Assembly: GCA_017410325.1 (NCBI GenBank)
Contig: JAFQRA010000010.1
Location: forward strand, 62,001 to 126,000
Length of the DNA stretch: 64,000 nt
Direction: 5' to 3'
Source of the DNA: Clostridia bacterium
GTDB lineage: Bacteria; Bacillota; Clostridia; Oscillospirales; Acutalibacteraceae
Below the pieces are notes generated by a model that saw nothing but the letters and a program-made list of their open reading frames with translations, did not search any database and was not told the origin of the DNA. Each line of letters starts with the position of its first letter. Positions within the stretch are counted from its first letter, which is position 1. A program made the position numbers and the translations under genes. Shown piece after piece: positions 8,811 through 16,895 of this stretch.

Positions 8811-8865
8811 CTGCGCCTTGATTTTTGTAGATTTTAATGGTAAACTCGTGTGGGATGTGATAAAA

Positions 8866-9420
8866 ATGACAATCAGACCTTACCAAAGTAAGGACAAGGA
8901 AAACGTACAGTTCGTGCACCTCAACAGCGACGGCCCGTGTAAAAGCTCAAAACGGGGAATTAATTTCGGGCTTGCGGTTTACTGCGACTATTACATAGAA
9001 AAGGAGCCCGAAAACTGCTTCGTTGCCGTTGACGAAAACGATAAGGCAATCGGCTATATTATCAGCACGGAGGATTTCGACAAATTCTATCCCGTATTTC
9101 TCAGCGAGTACCGCACCCGTATTGCAAAATGGGAATATAAGCGCAGAAAAAGTGCGTTAAGGTCGGTTATTCCGCACGAAAAATACAAGGACGAATATCC
9201 GGCACACCTGCACATCGACATTCTTCCCGAATATCAGCGTATGGGACTGGGACACAAACTGACCGATGCGCTTCTTACCCACCTGAAAGAAAAGGGCGTA
9301 AAGGGAATTATGCTCACCACTTGGATTAAGAACGAAAAAGCCAGAGGTTTTTACGACAAATATGGCTTCACCCTGCTTGCAGAAATGAAAAACTGTGCCG
9401 TGTACGGCATAAAGCTATAA
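8866..9420 (+). CDS. GNAT acetyltransferase resembling the O-GlcNAcase HAT-like domain
   Basis: A 184-residue GNAT-fold protein. The acetyl-CoA pyrophosphate loop is seen as QRMGLGHKL, with HLHIDILPEYQRMGLG before it and NEKARGFYDKYGF near the C-terminus. The HxDxLPxxQxxGxG pattern is the one I associate with the pseudo-acetyltransferase domain of animal O-GlcNAcase and its bacterial single-domain relatives. The ATG at 8866 follows GGGATGTGAT; the TTG at 8818 coincides with the predicted transcript start. The gene diverges from the GH84 gene, so the two halves of O-GlcNAcase architecture are neighbours here. Substrate unknown. Confidence 0.8.
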   Translation: MTIRPYQSKDKENVQFVHLNSDGPCKSSKRGINFGLAVYCDYYIEKEPENCFVAVDENDKAIGYIISTEDFDKFYPVFLSEYRTRIAKWEYKRRKSALRSVIPHEKYKDEYPAHLHIDILPEYQRMGLGHKLTDALLTHLKEKGVKGIMLTTWIKNEKARGFYDKYGFTLLAEMKNCAVYGIKL

Positions 9421-9425
9421 AATTT

Positions 9426-9470
9426 ATATCCCCGTAAAGAACAAAAAGTTTTTTACGGGGATATGTATTT
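9426..9470. terminator. Bidirectional terminator between GNAT and murQ
   Basis: ATATCCCCGTAAA pairs perfectly over 13 bases with TTTACGGGGATAT. The plus side is followed by GTATTTTT. It ends both convergent genes. Confidence 0.85.
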
Positions 9471-9475
9471 TTCTC

Positions 9476-10273
9476 CTATTCAACTGCCTTGCGTATACTC
9501 CAACCGCTTTCATCAAGCCTTTTTTCAGCTTCTTCTGCGGTACAGCCGAGTATTTCGGTTACTATTCCGACCATTCTTCGTGTCAGCTTTTTGTTGGTGG
9601 GCTTTAAGTTAATCATCATATTCTCGTAAACACAGCCGCATTTAACCATCGCTGCGGTTGAAATCATATTAAGAATAATTTTCTGTGCCGTGCCTGCCTT
9701 CATTCGGGTTGAGCCCGTGATAACCTCGGGGCCCGTGTCGGCACAGATGTCAATATCCGCCGCTTTTCCAAGTTCTGATTCGGGATTGTTTGTAACCGAA
9801 AAAGCCCTTGCGCCGACACTTTTTGCATAGCTGACGGCGGAAATAACGTAAGCCGCCGAGCCCGAAGCGGAAATTCCGATAAGTATATCCTTTTCGCAAA
9901 AATTACGGGCTTTCAGGTCTTCAACGCCTGCCGCGGGATTGTCCTCGGCGTTTTCGGCGGCCTTGAACATACACCCTTCTCCGCCTGCAATAATTCCGTT
10001 GAAAAGGCCGTACGGCACGCCGAAGGTAGGCGGACACTCCGCCGCATCGCAAACGGCAAGTCTGCCCGAGGTGCCGCTGCCGATATAGAAAACTCTGCCG
10101 CCCTGCTTAATTGCATCTGCAGCGGCATCGCAGACAGCCGCAATCTGCGGTAAAGCGGCCTCAACCGCAACGGTTACCTTTGCGTTTTCCCTGTTTATTA
10201 TTTCAGCTATTTCGAGTGCGGACATTTTGTCAATGCCGTATGTGTCGGGGTTTCTCATTTCCGTTTTCAGCAT
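9476..10273 (-). CDS. murQ: N-acetylmuramic acid 6-phosphate etherase
   Basis: A 265-residue SIS-domain enzyme that cleaves the lactyl ether of MurNAc-6-phosphate to give GlcNAc-6-phosphate and lactate. Diagnostic stretches are TEMRNPDTYGIDKMSALEI at the N-terminus, VFYIGSGTSGRLAVCDAAE with the sugar-phosphate site, ISASGSAAYV, and TGSTRMKAGTAQKIILNM. It is some 30 residues shorter than typical MurQ, mainly at the C-terminal helices. It starts two bases after the kinase stop, so kinase then etherase are co-translated. This gives the cytoplasmic end of a MurNAc recycling route that NamZ and GH84 could feed. No dedicated transporter is seen in the window. Confidence 0.93.
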   Translation of the reverse strand: MLKTEMRNPDTYGIDKMSALEIAEIINRENAKVTVAVEAALPQIAAVCDAAADAIKQGGRVFYIGSGTSGRLAVCDAAECPPTFGVPYGLFNGIIAGGEGCMFKAAENAEDNPAAGVEDLKARNFCEKDILIGISASGSAAYVISAVSYAKSVGARAFSVTNNPESELGKAADIDICADTGPEVITGSTRMKAGTAQKIILNMISTAAMVKCGCVYENMMINLKPTNKKLTRRMVGIVTEILGCTAEEAEKRLDESGWSIRKAVE

Positions 10274-10275
10274 AA

Positions 10276-11169
10276 CTATATTCTCCTTTTTGCAAGCGAA
10301 ACCGCACCGTTTACCATAGGCTCATCAAGAAACGTGAGTGCAGAATTTCCTTCGATATGTTTCATCAGAAACGGGTACAGTATATCCTTTTGCCTGCAAA
10401 GGCCGCCGCAGACAACGATTTTTTCGCTTCTGCTGTCCAAATCCCTGCGGGCACCGTTAATTACCTTTGCCGCTTCAAAAGCATTGCGGTCTATGATTTC
10501 GCAGGCAGCCTCATCGCCCTTTTCAAAAGCTTCAAAAATTACGGGCGCAAAGTAGGCAACACAAGCCGCACCCAAGCTGTAAATATCGGCAACAGACTCA
10601 TCAAGCTTTTTTCCGAGTCTTTTCTCAACAAGATTAAAAATCGTTTCGCTCCCGCCTCTGCCGTCAATAAACTCAAACGCAGAATTGAGTGCATCCGAGC
10701 CGAAGTGAAAGCCGCTTCCGCCCTTGTCTATCAGATATCCCCTGCCGCCTGCACGGTGAAGCTTTTTACCCGAACGGGCGTAGGCCACAATACCCGTGCC
10801 CATTATAACGGCTGTTCCGTCCTCACCCTTGAGCGCCGCTTCAAGCGCAAGGTCAATATCGCTCCCGCAGTCATACGAGGCAAAGCCGAAGCGCGAGAGA
10901 AATTCATTTATGAGCTTCTGATTATTTCCGCTTTTTGCACCGGCAATGCCTGCAAAAACGGATATTTCATCATAGGCAAAGCCGCTGCATATTTGTTCAA
11001 TACCGTTTTTAAGAACGGCAAAAGTGTTTTCCGCCCCTTTGTTTACGGGGTTTGAGCCGCCCAAAATCAGTCTTGAAATTTCCTTTCCGCTCAAACCGCA
11101 GAGCAGAAATTCCGTTTTTGTTCCTCCGCCGTCAATACCGAGCAGATATTTAACCCTGTTACCGTTCAT
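10276..11169 (-). CDS. murK: BadF/BadG-family amino-sugar kinase (MurNAc/GlcNAc kinase-like)
   Basis: A 297-residue ASKHA-fold kinase. LLGIDGGGTKTEF is the phosphate-1 motif; IMGTGIVAYA and the GGRGYLIDKGGSG stretch follow, then VVCGGLC. Clostridial MurK phosphorylates MurNAc and GlcNAc at O6, and the neighbouring murQ needs exactly that product. The ATG at 11169 follows AGAGG by several bases. It heads the two-gene operon from the promoter at 11202-11229. A general N-acetylhexosamine kinase is the alternative; context favours MurNAc. Confidence 0.85.
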   Translation of the reverse strand: MNGNRVKYLLGIDGGGTKTEFLLCGLSGKEISRLILGGSNPVNKGAENTFAVLKNGIEQICSGFAYDEISVFAGIAGAKSGNNQKLINEFLSRFGFASYDCGSDIDLALEAALKGEDGTAVIMGTGIVAYARSGKKLHRAGGRGYLIDKGGSGFHFGSDALNSAFEFIDGRGGSETIFNLVEKRLGKKLDESVADIYSLGAACVAYFAPVIFEAFEKGDEAACEIIDRNAFEAAKVINGARRDLDSRSEKIVVCGGLCRQKDILYPFLMKHIEGNSALTFLDEPMVNGAVSLAKRRI

Positions 11170-11201
11170 ATCCGAGCCTCTTTTTTTCGTTCATTATCTG
11201 A

Positions 11202-11229
11202 ATTATAGCATAAATATAATAAAAAACAA
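11202..11229 (-). promoter_or_regulatory. Promoter of the murK-murQ operon
   Basis: TTGTTT, 16-base spacer, TATAAT with extended TGC on the minus strand. The surrounding sequence is nearly the same as at 1420-1447, including the CAGTTGT block upstream. Confidence 0.65.
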
Positions 11230-11296
11230 CTGCCGAAATCATTCGGTAAAATTTGTTCCATCGGTTTGGCGGATATTCGGAGCTTTTATAACGGAT

Positions 11297-11325
11297 TTGA
11301 CAAGCAGCAAATGAAGGAATATAAT
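11297..11325 (+). promoter_or_regulatory. Consensus promoter of the DUF4838 gene
   Basis: TTGACA at 11297-11302, exactly 17 bases, then TATAAT at 11320-11325. This is a perfect sigma-A promoter and should be strong unless repressed. Confidence 0.75.
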
Positions 11326-11332
11326 TGCATTG

Positions 11333-11352
11333 AACATATTTTGGAATATGTT
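11333..11352 (+). promoter_or_regulatory. Palindromic operator candidate at the start site
   Basis: AACATATT, TTGG, AATATGTT form a perfect 8-bp inverted repeat directly over the predicted transcript start of the DUF4838 gene. Its place suggests a repressor site; the repressor is not in view. Confidence 0.45.
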
Positions 11353-11389
11353 TACACAACACAAGTTTAATGTGTCGGAGGAATAGCTT

Positions 11390-13336
11390 ATGAGTTCTCT
11401 TATGTCGTTTTTCTATTCAATTAACCCGCGCTATATTATGCCGTTCTTTACCGCATTAAGCATAGTGCTGACCTCGGTTTTTTCTGCCTTTATTCCTGCC
11501 GAGCCTCAGGGCCATATTTTCACACCGCCCGCTGAGCAGGAGGCAATAACGCAGGGTCTGGAAATAACCGACGAATATGTTATCGTTATTTCCGATACGG
11601 CAAGCGAAGCGGAAATTACCGCCGCCAACCTGCTCACAAGCACCTTCAAAGAGATAAACGGAACGCAAATCGATATAATCACCGACAGCACCGAAAAAAC
11701 CGAAAAGGAAATTGCAGTCGGCAAAACCGCCAGAGAATACGACGACGCGGTTGATTATGCGGCTCTGGGCGATGAGGGTGTCTGTATAAAGACAGCCGGT
11801 GATGACATCGTCATTACGGGCGGCAAAAAGCGAGGAACGCTCTATTCCGCCTACACCTTCCTTGAAGAATATTTCGGTTACCGCAGCTTCACTCCCGACT
11901 TAACCGTTATTCCCGAAGCTGAAAAGCTGATTGTTCCCCTTGAAATTGACTACACCTATGTTCCGCCCTTTATGTTCAGACAGACCGACTGGTATCCGGG
12001 AAGCAACAAGGAATACAAGGTGGCAAACCGACTCAACGACGGCACTATGTCCGAAGCCGTCGGCGGCGGTGTGGAATACGCAGGCCCGTTCTGCCATACG
12101 TTTTCCAGCCTTGTGCCCACATCGTTGATTGAAACCGAGCCTGAGCTTTTTGCGCTTGGCGTTCAGACGGGTGAAAGAACAACGGATCAGCTTTGCCTGA
12201 CCAACCCGAAAACGCTTGAAATTGCAAAAGCAACCGTTCGCGAATGGCTGGCCTCCAACCCCGATGCGGCCTTTGTTTCCGTAACACAGAACGACAATTC
12301 CAACTACTGCGTGTGCGAGGAGTGTGCAAGAATTGACGCTGAGGAAGGCAGTCACTCCGGCACGATGATTCGTTTCGTCAATGCAATTGCGGATGATATA
12401 CGAGAGGACTACCCCGATGTGCTGGTTGATACCTTTGCATATACCGACGGCTATACAAGACAGGCTCCCAAAATCACCGTTCCGAGAGATAACGTTGTTA
12501 TACGCCTTTGCTCCATCGAATGTAAGTTTTCAGCACCCATGGACAGCGGATACTCCGAAGACAACGAAAAGTTTATTCAGGATCTGAAGGACTGGTCTGC
12601 AATAAGCGACCACCTCTTCGTATGGGACTACACAACCGATTACAACAGTTTGCTCAGCCCCTTCGGAAACTTCGGTGCAATCCAGCGCAACCTCCAGATT
12701 TTTGCCGAAAACGATGTTATCGGTGTATTTGAAGAAGGTGCAAGCGGTACAGCCGCCGACGGCGAATTTGCGGCGCTTCGCTGCTATATGCTTTCACGTC
12801 TTATGTGGGACCCCTATCAGGACGTTGATAAGCTGATGTACGATTTCTGCGAAGCCTACTACGGCGCAGGCTATCAGAATATAATAGACTTTATTAACGG
12901 TATCGACGAAAACAACGGTTTCGGCTTCAACATAATTCAGTACTGGCTTATCTTCCCCGAGCACGTCGAAGCGGAATATGGTATGGGCTGCTTTGACAAA
13001 TACTACTCTATGAGCGTTCTCAATATCGACAACCAAACGCTCAAGGAGTATGACGAGCTGTGGAAAAATGCAATTGCCCGGGCACAGACCGAGTGGCAGA
13101 AAGAAAACGTAAAGCGTTCACAGATTTGCTGGCGATACTGGAAAGCAAACTTCAAGCGCGGCGAATTTTCCGCCCTTAACGAGTCAAAGAGAATTGCCGA
13201 AAACGAAAAGCTCTATAATGATTTGCTGCATTTCAACATTTCGTCGCTTATGATTGCCAACGCAAGGCATACGGGCCGTCTCACCGAAAGCCCCGATTTC
13301 AAAGCAGTTCCAGCTGAATGGGTTAAAAGCAAATAA
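11390..13336 (+). CDS. DUF4838 protein, exported or anchored glycoside-hydrolase-like
   Basis: A 648-residue protein with an N-terminal hydrophobic segment at about residues 15-36, followed by an alpha-glucuronidase-like N-terminal domain (AVGKTAREYDD, ITGGKKRGTLYSAYTFLEEY) and a DUF4838 barrel-like core (SVTQNDNSNYCVCEECARID, then FVWDYTTDY). Family members are found in glycan-use loci and are thought to be hydrolases; the substrate is not known. CGGAGG stands about ten bases before the ATG. It has its own consensus promoter with a palindrome at the start site and ends at a strong bidirectional terminator. Position beside murK/murQ suggests a role on amino-sugar glycans, which is inference. 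Confidence 0.8.
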   Translation: MSSLMSFFYSINPRYIMPFFTALSIVLTSVFSAFIPAEPQGHIFTPPAEQEAITQGLEITDEYVIVISDTASEAEITAANLLTSTFKEINGTQIDIITDSTEKTEKEIAVGKTAREYDDAVDYAALGDEGVCIKTAGDDIVITGGKKRGTLYSAYTFLEEYFGYRSFTPDLTVIPEAEKLIVPLEIDYTYVPPFMFRQTDWYPGSNKEYKVANRLNDGTMSEAVGGGVEYAGPFCHTFSSLVPTSLIETEPELFALGVQTGERTTDQLCLTNPKTLEIAKATVREWLASNPDAAFVSVTQNDNSNYCVCEECARIDAEEGSHSGTMIRFVNAIADDIREDYPDVLVDTFAYTDGYTRQAPKITVPRDNVVIRLCSIECKFSAPMDSGYSEDNEKFIQDLKDWSAISDHLFVWDYTTDYNSLLSPFGNFGAIQRNLQIFAENDVIGVFEEGASGTAADGEFAALRCYMLSRLMWDPYQDVDKLMYDFCEAYYGAGYQNIIDFINGIDENNGFGFNIIQYWLIFPEHVEAEYGMGCFDKYYSMSVLNIDNQTLKEYDELWKNAIARAQTEWQKENVKRSQICWRYWKANFKRGEFSALNESKRIAENEKLYNDLLHFNISSLMIANARHTGRLTESPDFKAVPAEWVKSK

Positions 13337-13362
13337 GCTTCTTCCCTGAAACAAAAATAAAC

Positions 13363-13408
13363 ACAACCGCTTCGCTGCATTGCAATGTGAAGCGGTTGTA
13401 TTTTATTT
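13363..13408. terminator. Bidirectional terminator
   Basis: ACAACCGCTTC pairs over 11 bases with GAAGCGGTTGT, followed by ATTTTATTT. It separates the DUF4838 gene from the convergent methyltransferase gene. Confidence 0.85.
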
Positions 13409-13415
13409 CAGCAAA

Positions 13416-14234
13416 TTACGGTTCGTTACGATTATTACCCAGCTGATAAAATGCTACTGCGGAGGCAGCGGCAACGTTCAGCGAATCAACGCCGTGATAC
13501 ATCGGTATTTTTACGGTAAAATCGCAGTCGGCTATCGTTTGGTCGGAAAGCCCGTCACCCTCGGTTCCCATAATTACGGCAAGCTTCCTTTCAGCCGTCA
13601 GCCTCGGGTCATTGACAGAAAGTGAATTATCCTTGAGCGCCATAGCCGCAGTCTTAAAGCCGAGTGCCTTTATTCCGTCAAGACTGTCCTCGGGCAAAAA
13701 CGTCCATTCAATCTGGAATACGGTGCCCATACTGACTCTTGCGGCACGCCTGTACAGAGGATCTGAGCAGCCCGGCGTAAGGAGTACGGCATCCATTCCG
13801 AGTGCCGCTGCCGAACGGATTATTGCACCCACGTTGGTCGGGTTCATTACCTTGTCCAACACAACTATTCTGTTTTTGTCTTTGCATATTTCCTCCACGC
13901 TCGGCAGAGGCTTGCGTTTCATAGCGCACAGCATACCTCTTGTAAGCTTAAAGCCCGTCAGCTGCGTCAGAACATCAAATTCCGCGCAAAAAACCGGCAC
14001 GCCTTTTATTCTTTCAAGAATTTGCCTGCCCTCGCCTTCGACGTGCTTTTTCTCCATAAGACACGAAACCGGTTCGTACCCGGCATCAAGCGCCCGTTCA
14101 ATAACCTTCGGACTTTCCGCTATAAATAAGCCCTTTTCGGGAAATTCCCTGTTCAGTAACTGAACCTCGCTTAACCGTGCGTATACATCCAGCTCAGGGG
14201 CAAGAAAGTCCGTTATTTGTGTAATGCTGTTCAT
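13416..14234 (-). CDS. SpoU/TrmH-family RNA 2'-O-ribose methyltransferase
   Basis: A 272-residue SPOUT methyltransferase. An N-terminal substrate-binding domain (LFIAESPKVIERALDAG) precedes the catalytic knot with the three usual motifs: VMNPTNVGAIIRSAAALG, VIMGTEGDGLS, and IPMYHGVDSLNVAAASAVA. It uses S-adenosylmethionine to methylate a ribose 2'-OH in rRNA or tRNA. The ATG at 14234 is preceded by GGAG at proper spacing; the in-frame ATG 18 bases upstream is not. A possible extended -10 (TATGCTATAAT, near 14281) lies upstream. Single gene; target RNA unknown. Confidence 0.9.
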   Translation of the reverse strand: MNSITQITDFLAPELDVYARLSEVQLLNREFPEKGLFIAESPKVIERALDAGYEPVSCLMEKKHVEGEGRQILERIKGVPVFCAEFDVLTQLTGFKLTRGMLCAMKRKPLPSVEEICKDKNRIVVLDKVMNPTNVGAIIRSAAALGMDAVLLTPGCSDPLYRRAARVSMGTVFQIEWTFLPEDSLDGIKALGFKTAAMALKDNSLSVNDPRLTAERKLAVIMGTEGDGLSDQTIADCDFTVKIPMYHGVDSLNVAAASAVAFYQLGNNRNEP

Positions 14235-14394
14235 ACAATTCTCCGTAATCAAAACCGTTTTTCATTATTTCATATAACAAATTATAGCATAAATAAAGAC
14301 CTGACCATAGTTATCCGCTTATTCAAACAAATTCTTGTTCGTTTATCTGCTTGACAAACTGTATTTTATCACTCGCTGTGGCCGTATACAAAAA

Positions 14395-15255
14395 TCAGCC
14401 GTTATACTCTGCCGCAAAGCGTGTAAGGTCGGGAGCATCGGACCTTATGTCATAGCCCTGCCAGGCGACCGCTCTGTTTTTACAGGGGATTACAAGCAGG
14501 TTCTGCCCGTTCATTCCGCCTTTGTTATACGAATCCTTGATACCGTTGCGTGCAAATTCATAATGTCTGTCAAGAACCCTTTTCACCCATTCGGCAGATA
14601 CTATTCTTTTGCCACGGTATTCACCGCCGTTCAGATAAACTGCACCCAGCTTTACCATATCCTCAACCCTTATGTAAAGCCCGGTTGCACCTATTGAATA
14701 ACCCTTGGGACAACAGCTCCACGCAGCTTCTTTGAAGCCGAGAGGAAGAAAAATGTTTTCCCAGCAGAACTGCAAAAGCTGTTTACCCGAAACCTTGCTG
14801 ACAATTCTAGAAAGGATATAATACCCGGCATCTTCATAATGTCTTTTCGTATCAGGCGGACAAACCCATTTTGCAAGCATAATTTCTTTCAGATAATCGG
14901 GGTCATACTCCGATGCGTCAAAAACATCCGTATCAAAGCCGCCCGGGTACCCTGTCATATGAAGCATAAGCATTTCAACCGTGGTTTTATCCCAATACGG
15001 CTCGTATCCTTCGGGACACTCATCCCCAAGAATCGCGGTTACGGTATCTTCAGTACTGAGCAGACCCCTGTCACACAGTATACCTATGGCGGTAACGGTG
15101 AACATTTTTGAAACGGAGTATATATTCTGGCTTGCACTGTTTGGTGTTATAACTGTTTTTTCGGGGCTTTCATTACCCCTGATTTCCGCAACAGAAAAAA
15201 CTCTTCCGTCATTGTTTTTTATAAACTCTGTGAAATCTTCAAGAAACCTGCTCAT
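14395..15255 (-). CDS. Beta-lactamase-fold serine hydrolase (class C type)
   Basis: A 286-residue protein of the class C beta-lactamase/esterase family. YSVSK near residue 49 is the SxxK catalytic motif, and YEDAGYYILSRIVSKVSG is the region of the YxN/YxxNxxY motif, altered to Y-E-D. No clear third KTG/HxG motif is seen. There is no signal peptide, so it is unlikely to meet periplasmic beta-lactams; an esterase or peptidase role is more likely. A promoter lies at 15366-15393. It is not obviously linked to its neighbours. Confidence 0.8.
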   Translation of the reverse strand: MSRFLEDFTEFIKNNDGRVFSVAEIRGNESPEKTVITPNSASQNIYSVSKMFTVTAIGILCDRGLLSTEDTVTAILGDECPEGYEPYWDKTTVEMLMLHMTGYPGGFDTDVFDASEYDPDYLKEIMLAKWVCPPDTKRHYEDAGYYILSRIVSKVSGKQLLQFCWENIFLPLGFKEAAWSCCPKGYSIGATGLYIRVEDMVKLGAVYLNGGEYRGKRIVSAEWVKRVLDRHYEFARNGIKDSYNKGGMNGQNLLVIPCKNRAVAWQGYDIRSDAPDLTRFAAEYNG

Positions 15256-15365
15256 AATAAACCTCTGAATTATATCAATTTAATCTAAACCGTATCATTG
15301 CTGCCGAAATTAAAAGAAAAATAAACTTTTTCATCAGTACACATCATTTAATTTTTATCAAATCA

Positions 15366-15393
15366 ATTATATCACAGTTACAACAAAAAACAA
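15366..15393 (-). promoter_or_regulatory. Promoter of the serine hydrolase gene
   Basis: TTGTTT, 16 bases, TATAAT preceded by TGA on the minus strand, about 110 bases before the ATG. Confidence 0.5.
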
Positions 15394-15437
15394 CATAAAA
15401 ACTTTGCGCGGTCTACACCAATATACAACCGAATAAT

Positions 15438-15484
15438 AAAAAACCTTCGGATAAAGCTTAATCAGCCTTATTCAAAGGTTTTTG
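15438..15484 (-). terminator. Terminator downstream of repeat copy 1 and the capsule operon
   Basis: AAAACCTT at 15440-15447 pairs with AAGGTTTT at 15475-15482, with a further imperfect inner stem. T runs flank both sides. On the minus strand it follows the capsule operon and the repeat. Confidence 0.7.
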
Positions 15485-15506
15485 TTTATGCTTTAGTATT
15501 CGTTTG

Positions 15507-15614
15507 TCAGCAGCCGCAGTTTTTGTCAAACGACGGATTGCAGGCGTAGAAATTCTTGCTGTCCAGCTTGTCGGTCGCAAAACGCAAGCCTTCTCCGTTA
15601 CAATCAAAGCAAAA
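15507..15614 (-). repeat. Coding-type repeat RPT, copy 1 (3' end of a Cys-rich ORF)
   Basis: First of three 108-bp copies in one orientation. Read on the minus strand it gives 35 codons and TGA: F-C-FDCNGEGL, a middle part, then NFYACNPSFDKNCGC at the end. In this copy the frame stays open upstream to about 15660, but has no ATG and no ribosome site. Against copies 2 and 3 only codon 2 (Cys for His) changes the residue; all other differences are silent. It lies just outside the last gene of the capsule operon. Confidence 0.85.
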
Positions 15615-15672
15615 CTGCAAAACCAATGGAATTATCCCACATTGATAATAATTGCATTTTTAAAGGCTGATA

Positions 15673-16857
15673 TCAGTATTTTCTCCATACCATTCTATCC
15701 ACAACATTGGTATAAGACTGAATTATTTTAACTACCTTCGTGCTGACGTTTTCTTCAATATAATCAGGAACAGGAATGCCGTAATCACCGTTGCTGTTCA
15801 TATCAACAGCAGTTGCAACGGCCTGCAGCAGACTGTTTTCGTCAATACCCGCAAGAACAAAACAAGCTTTGTCAAGTGCCTCCGGACGTTCGGTAGATGT
15901 TCTTATGCAAACCGCAGGGAAAGGATGGCCTACGCTGGTGAAAAAGCTTGATTCCTCGGGCAGGGTTCCGCTGTCAGAAACAACCGCAAAAGCATTCATC
16001 TGCAGTTTATTATAATCATGGAATCCGAGCGGTTCATTCTTAATAACCCTTTTATCAAGCACAAATCCGCTCTTTTCAAGGCGGTTTTTGCTTCTCGGAT
16101 GGCAGGAATACAGAATCGGCATATCGTATTTTTCTGCCATTTTATTTATTGCCGTAAACAGGCTTAAAAAATTCTTTTGAGTGTCAATATTTTCTTCTCT
16201 GTGGGCAGAAAGCAGAATATATTTTTTTGCTTCCAGACCAAGTCTTTCAAGCACATCACTTGCTTGAATTTCTGCAAGGTTCTGCTTGAGCACCTCTGCC
16301 ATAGGAGAGCCCGTTACATAGGTTCGTTCTTTCGGCAGACCGCACTCGTGAAGGTATCTGCGTGCATGCTCACTGTATGCAAGGTTGACATCAGAAATGA
16401 TATCAACAATACGGCGGTTAGTTTCCTCAGGAAGGCATTCATCCTTGCATCTGTTTCCTGCTTCCATATGAAATATCGGAATGTGAAGCCTTTTGGCAGC
16501 TATTGCAGAAAGGCATGAGTTTGTATCGCCCAACACAAGAAGTGCATCGGGCTTTATCTGATTCATCAGTTTGTAAGAACAGCTGATAATATTACCTACG
16601 GTTGAACCAAGGTCATCGCCGACCGCATCCATATAAACCTCAGGCTCTGCAATTTTCAAATCTTTGAAAAACACACCATTGAGGTTATAATCATAATTCT
16701 GACCTGTATGCGCAAGAATTGTATCAAAATACCTGCGGCACTTATTGATAACCGCAGAAAGACGGATAATTTCAGGTCTTGTCCCCACAATAATAAGAAG
16801 TTTTATTTTTCCGTTATTCTGAAATTTCACATCACTGTAATCAAGTTTAATACTCAT
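15673..16857 (-). CDS. capG: CapG/FnlC-type UDP-N-acetyl-L-fucosamine synthase (2-epimerase)
   Basis: A 394-residue UDP-sugar 2-epimerase. IIVGTRPEIIRLSAVI, HMEAGNRC, SAHREENID and VSDSGTLPEESSF are family motifs; the TLPEESSF form and the N-terminal extension are those of the CapG/FnlC branch rather than of UDP-GlcNAc 2-epimerase. It performs the last step to UDP-L-FucNAc after CapE and CapF, which lie directly upstream in order. GAGAGGT precedes the ATG at good spacing. It is the last gene of the capsule operon, followed by repeat copy 1 and a terminator. Confidence 0.87.
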   Translation of the reverse strand: MSIKLDYSDVKFQNNGKIKLLIIVGTRPEIIRLSAVINKCRRYFDTILAHTGQNYDYNLNGVFFKDLKIAEPEVYMDAVGDDLGSTVGNIISCSYKLMNQIKPDALLVLGDTNSCLSAIAAKRLHIPIFHMEAGNRCKDECLPEETNRRIVDIISDVNLAYSEHARRYLHECGLPKERTYVTGSPMAEVLKQNLAEIQASDVLERLGLEAKKYILLSAHREENIDTQKNFLSLFTAINKMAEKYDMPILYSCHPRSKNRLEKSGFVLDKRVIKNEPLGFHDYNKLQMNAFAVVSDSGTLPEESSFFTSVGHPFPAVCIRTSTERPEALDKACFVLAGIDENSLLQAVATAVDMNSNGDYGIPVPDYIEENVSTKVVKIIQSYTNVVDRMVWRKY

Positions 16858-16895
16858 AGATAATACCTCTCTCAGAGTTTAACTGTTCAAATTAA

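Larger units (their letters stand above)
15256..15672. other. 417-bp intergenic region at the left edge of the capsule locus
   Basis: Holds the serine hydrolase promoter (15366-15393), a terminator (15438-15484) and repeat copy 1 (15507-15614). Only 58 bases separate the repeat from the last capsule gene. Confidence 0.8.

Noticed and set aside
10357-11055. Long plus-strand open frame opposite the sugar-kinase gene
   Set aside because: Antisense to a clear ASKHA kinase; no supporting motif.
15504-15731. Plus-strand open frame across repeat copy 1
   Set aside because: The codon-change pattern among the three repeats fits the minus strand; on the plus strand the changes fall at first codon positions.
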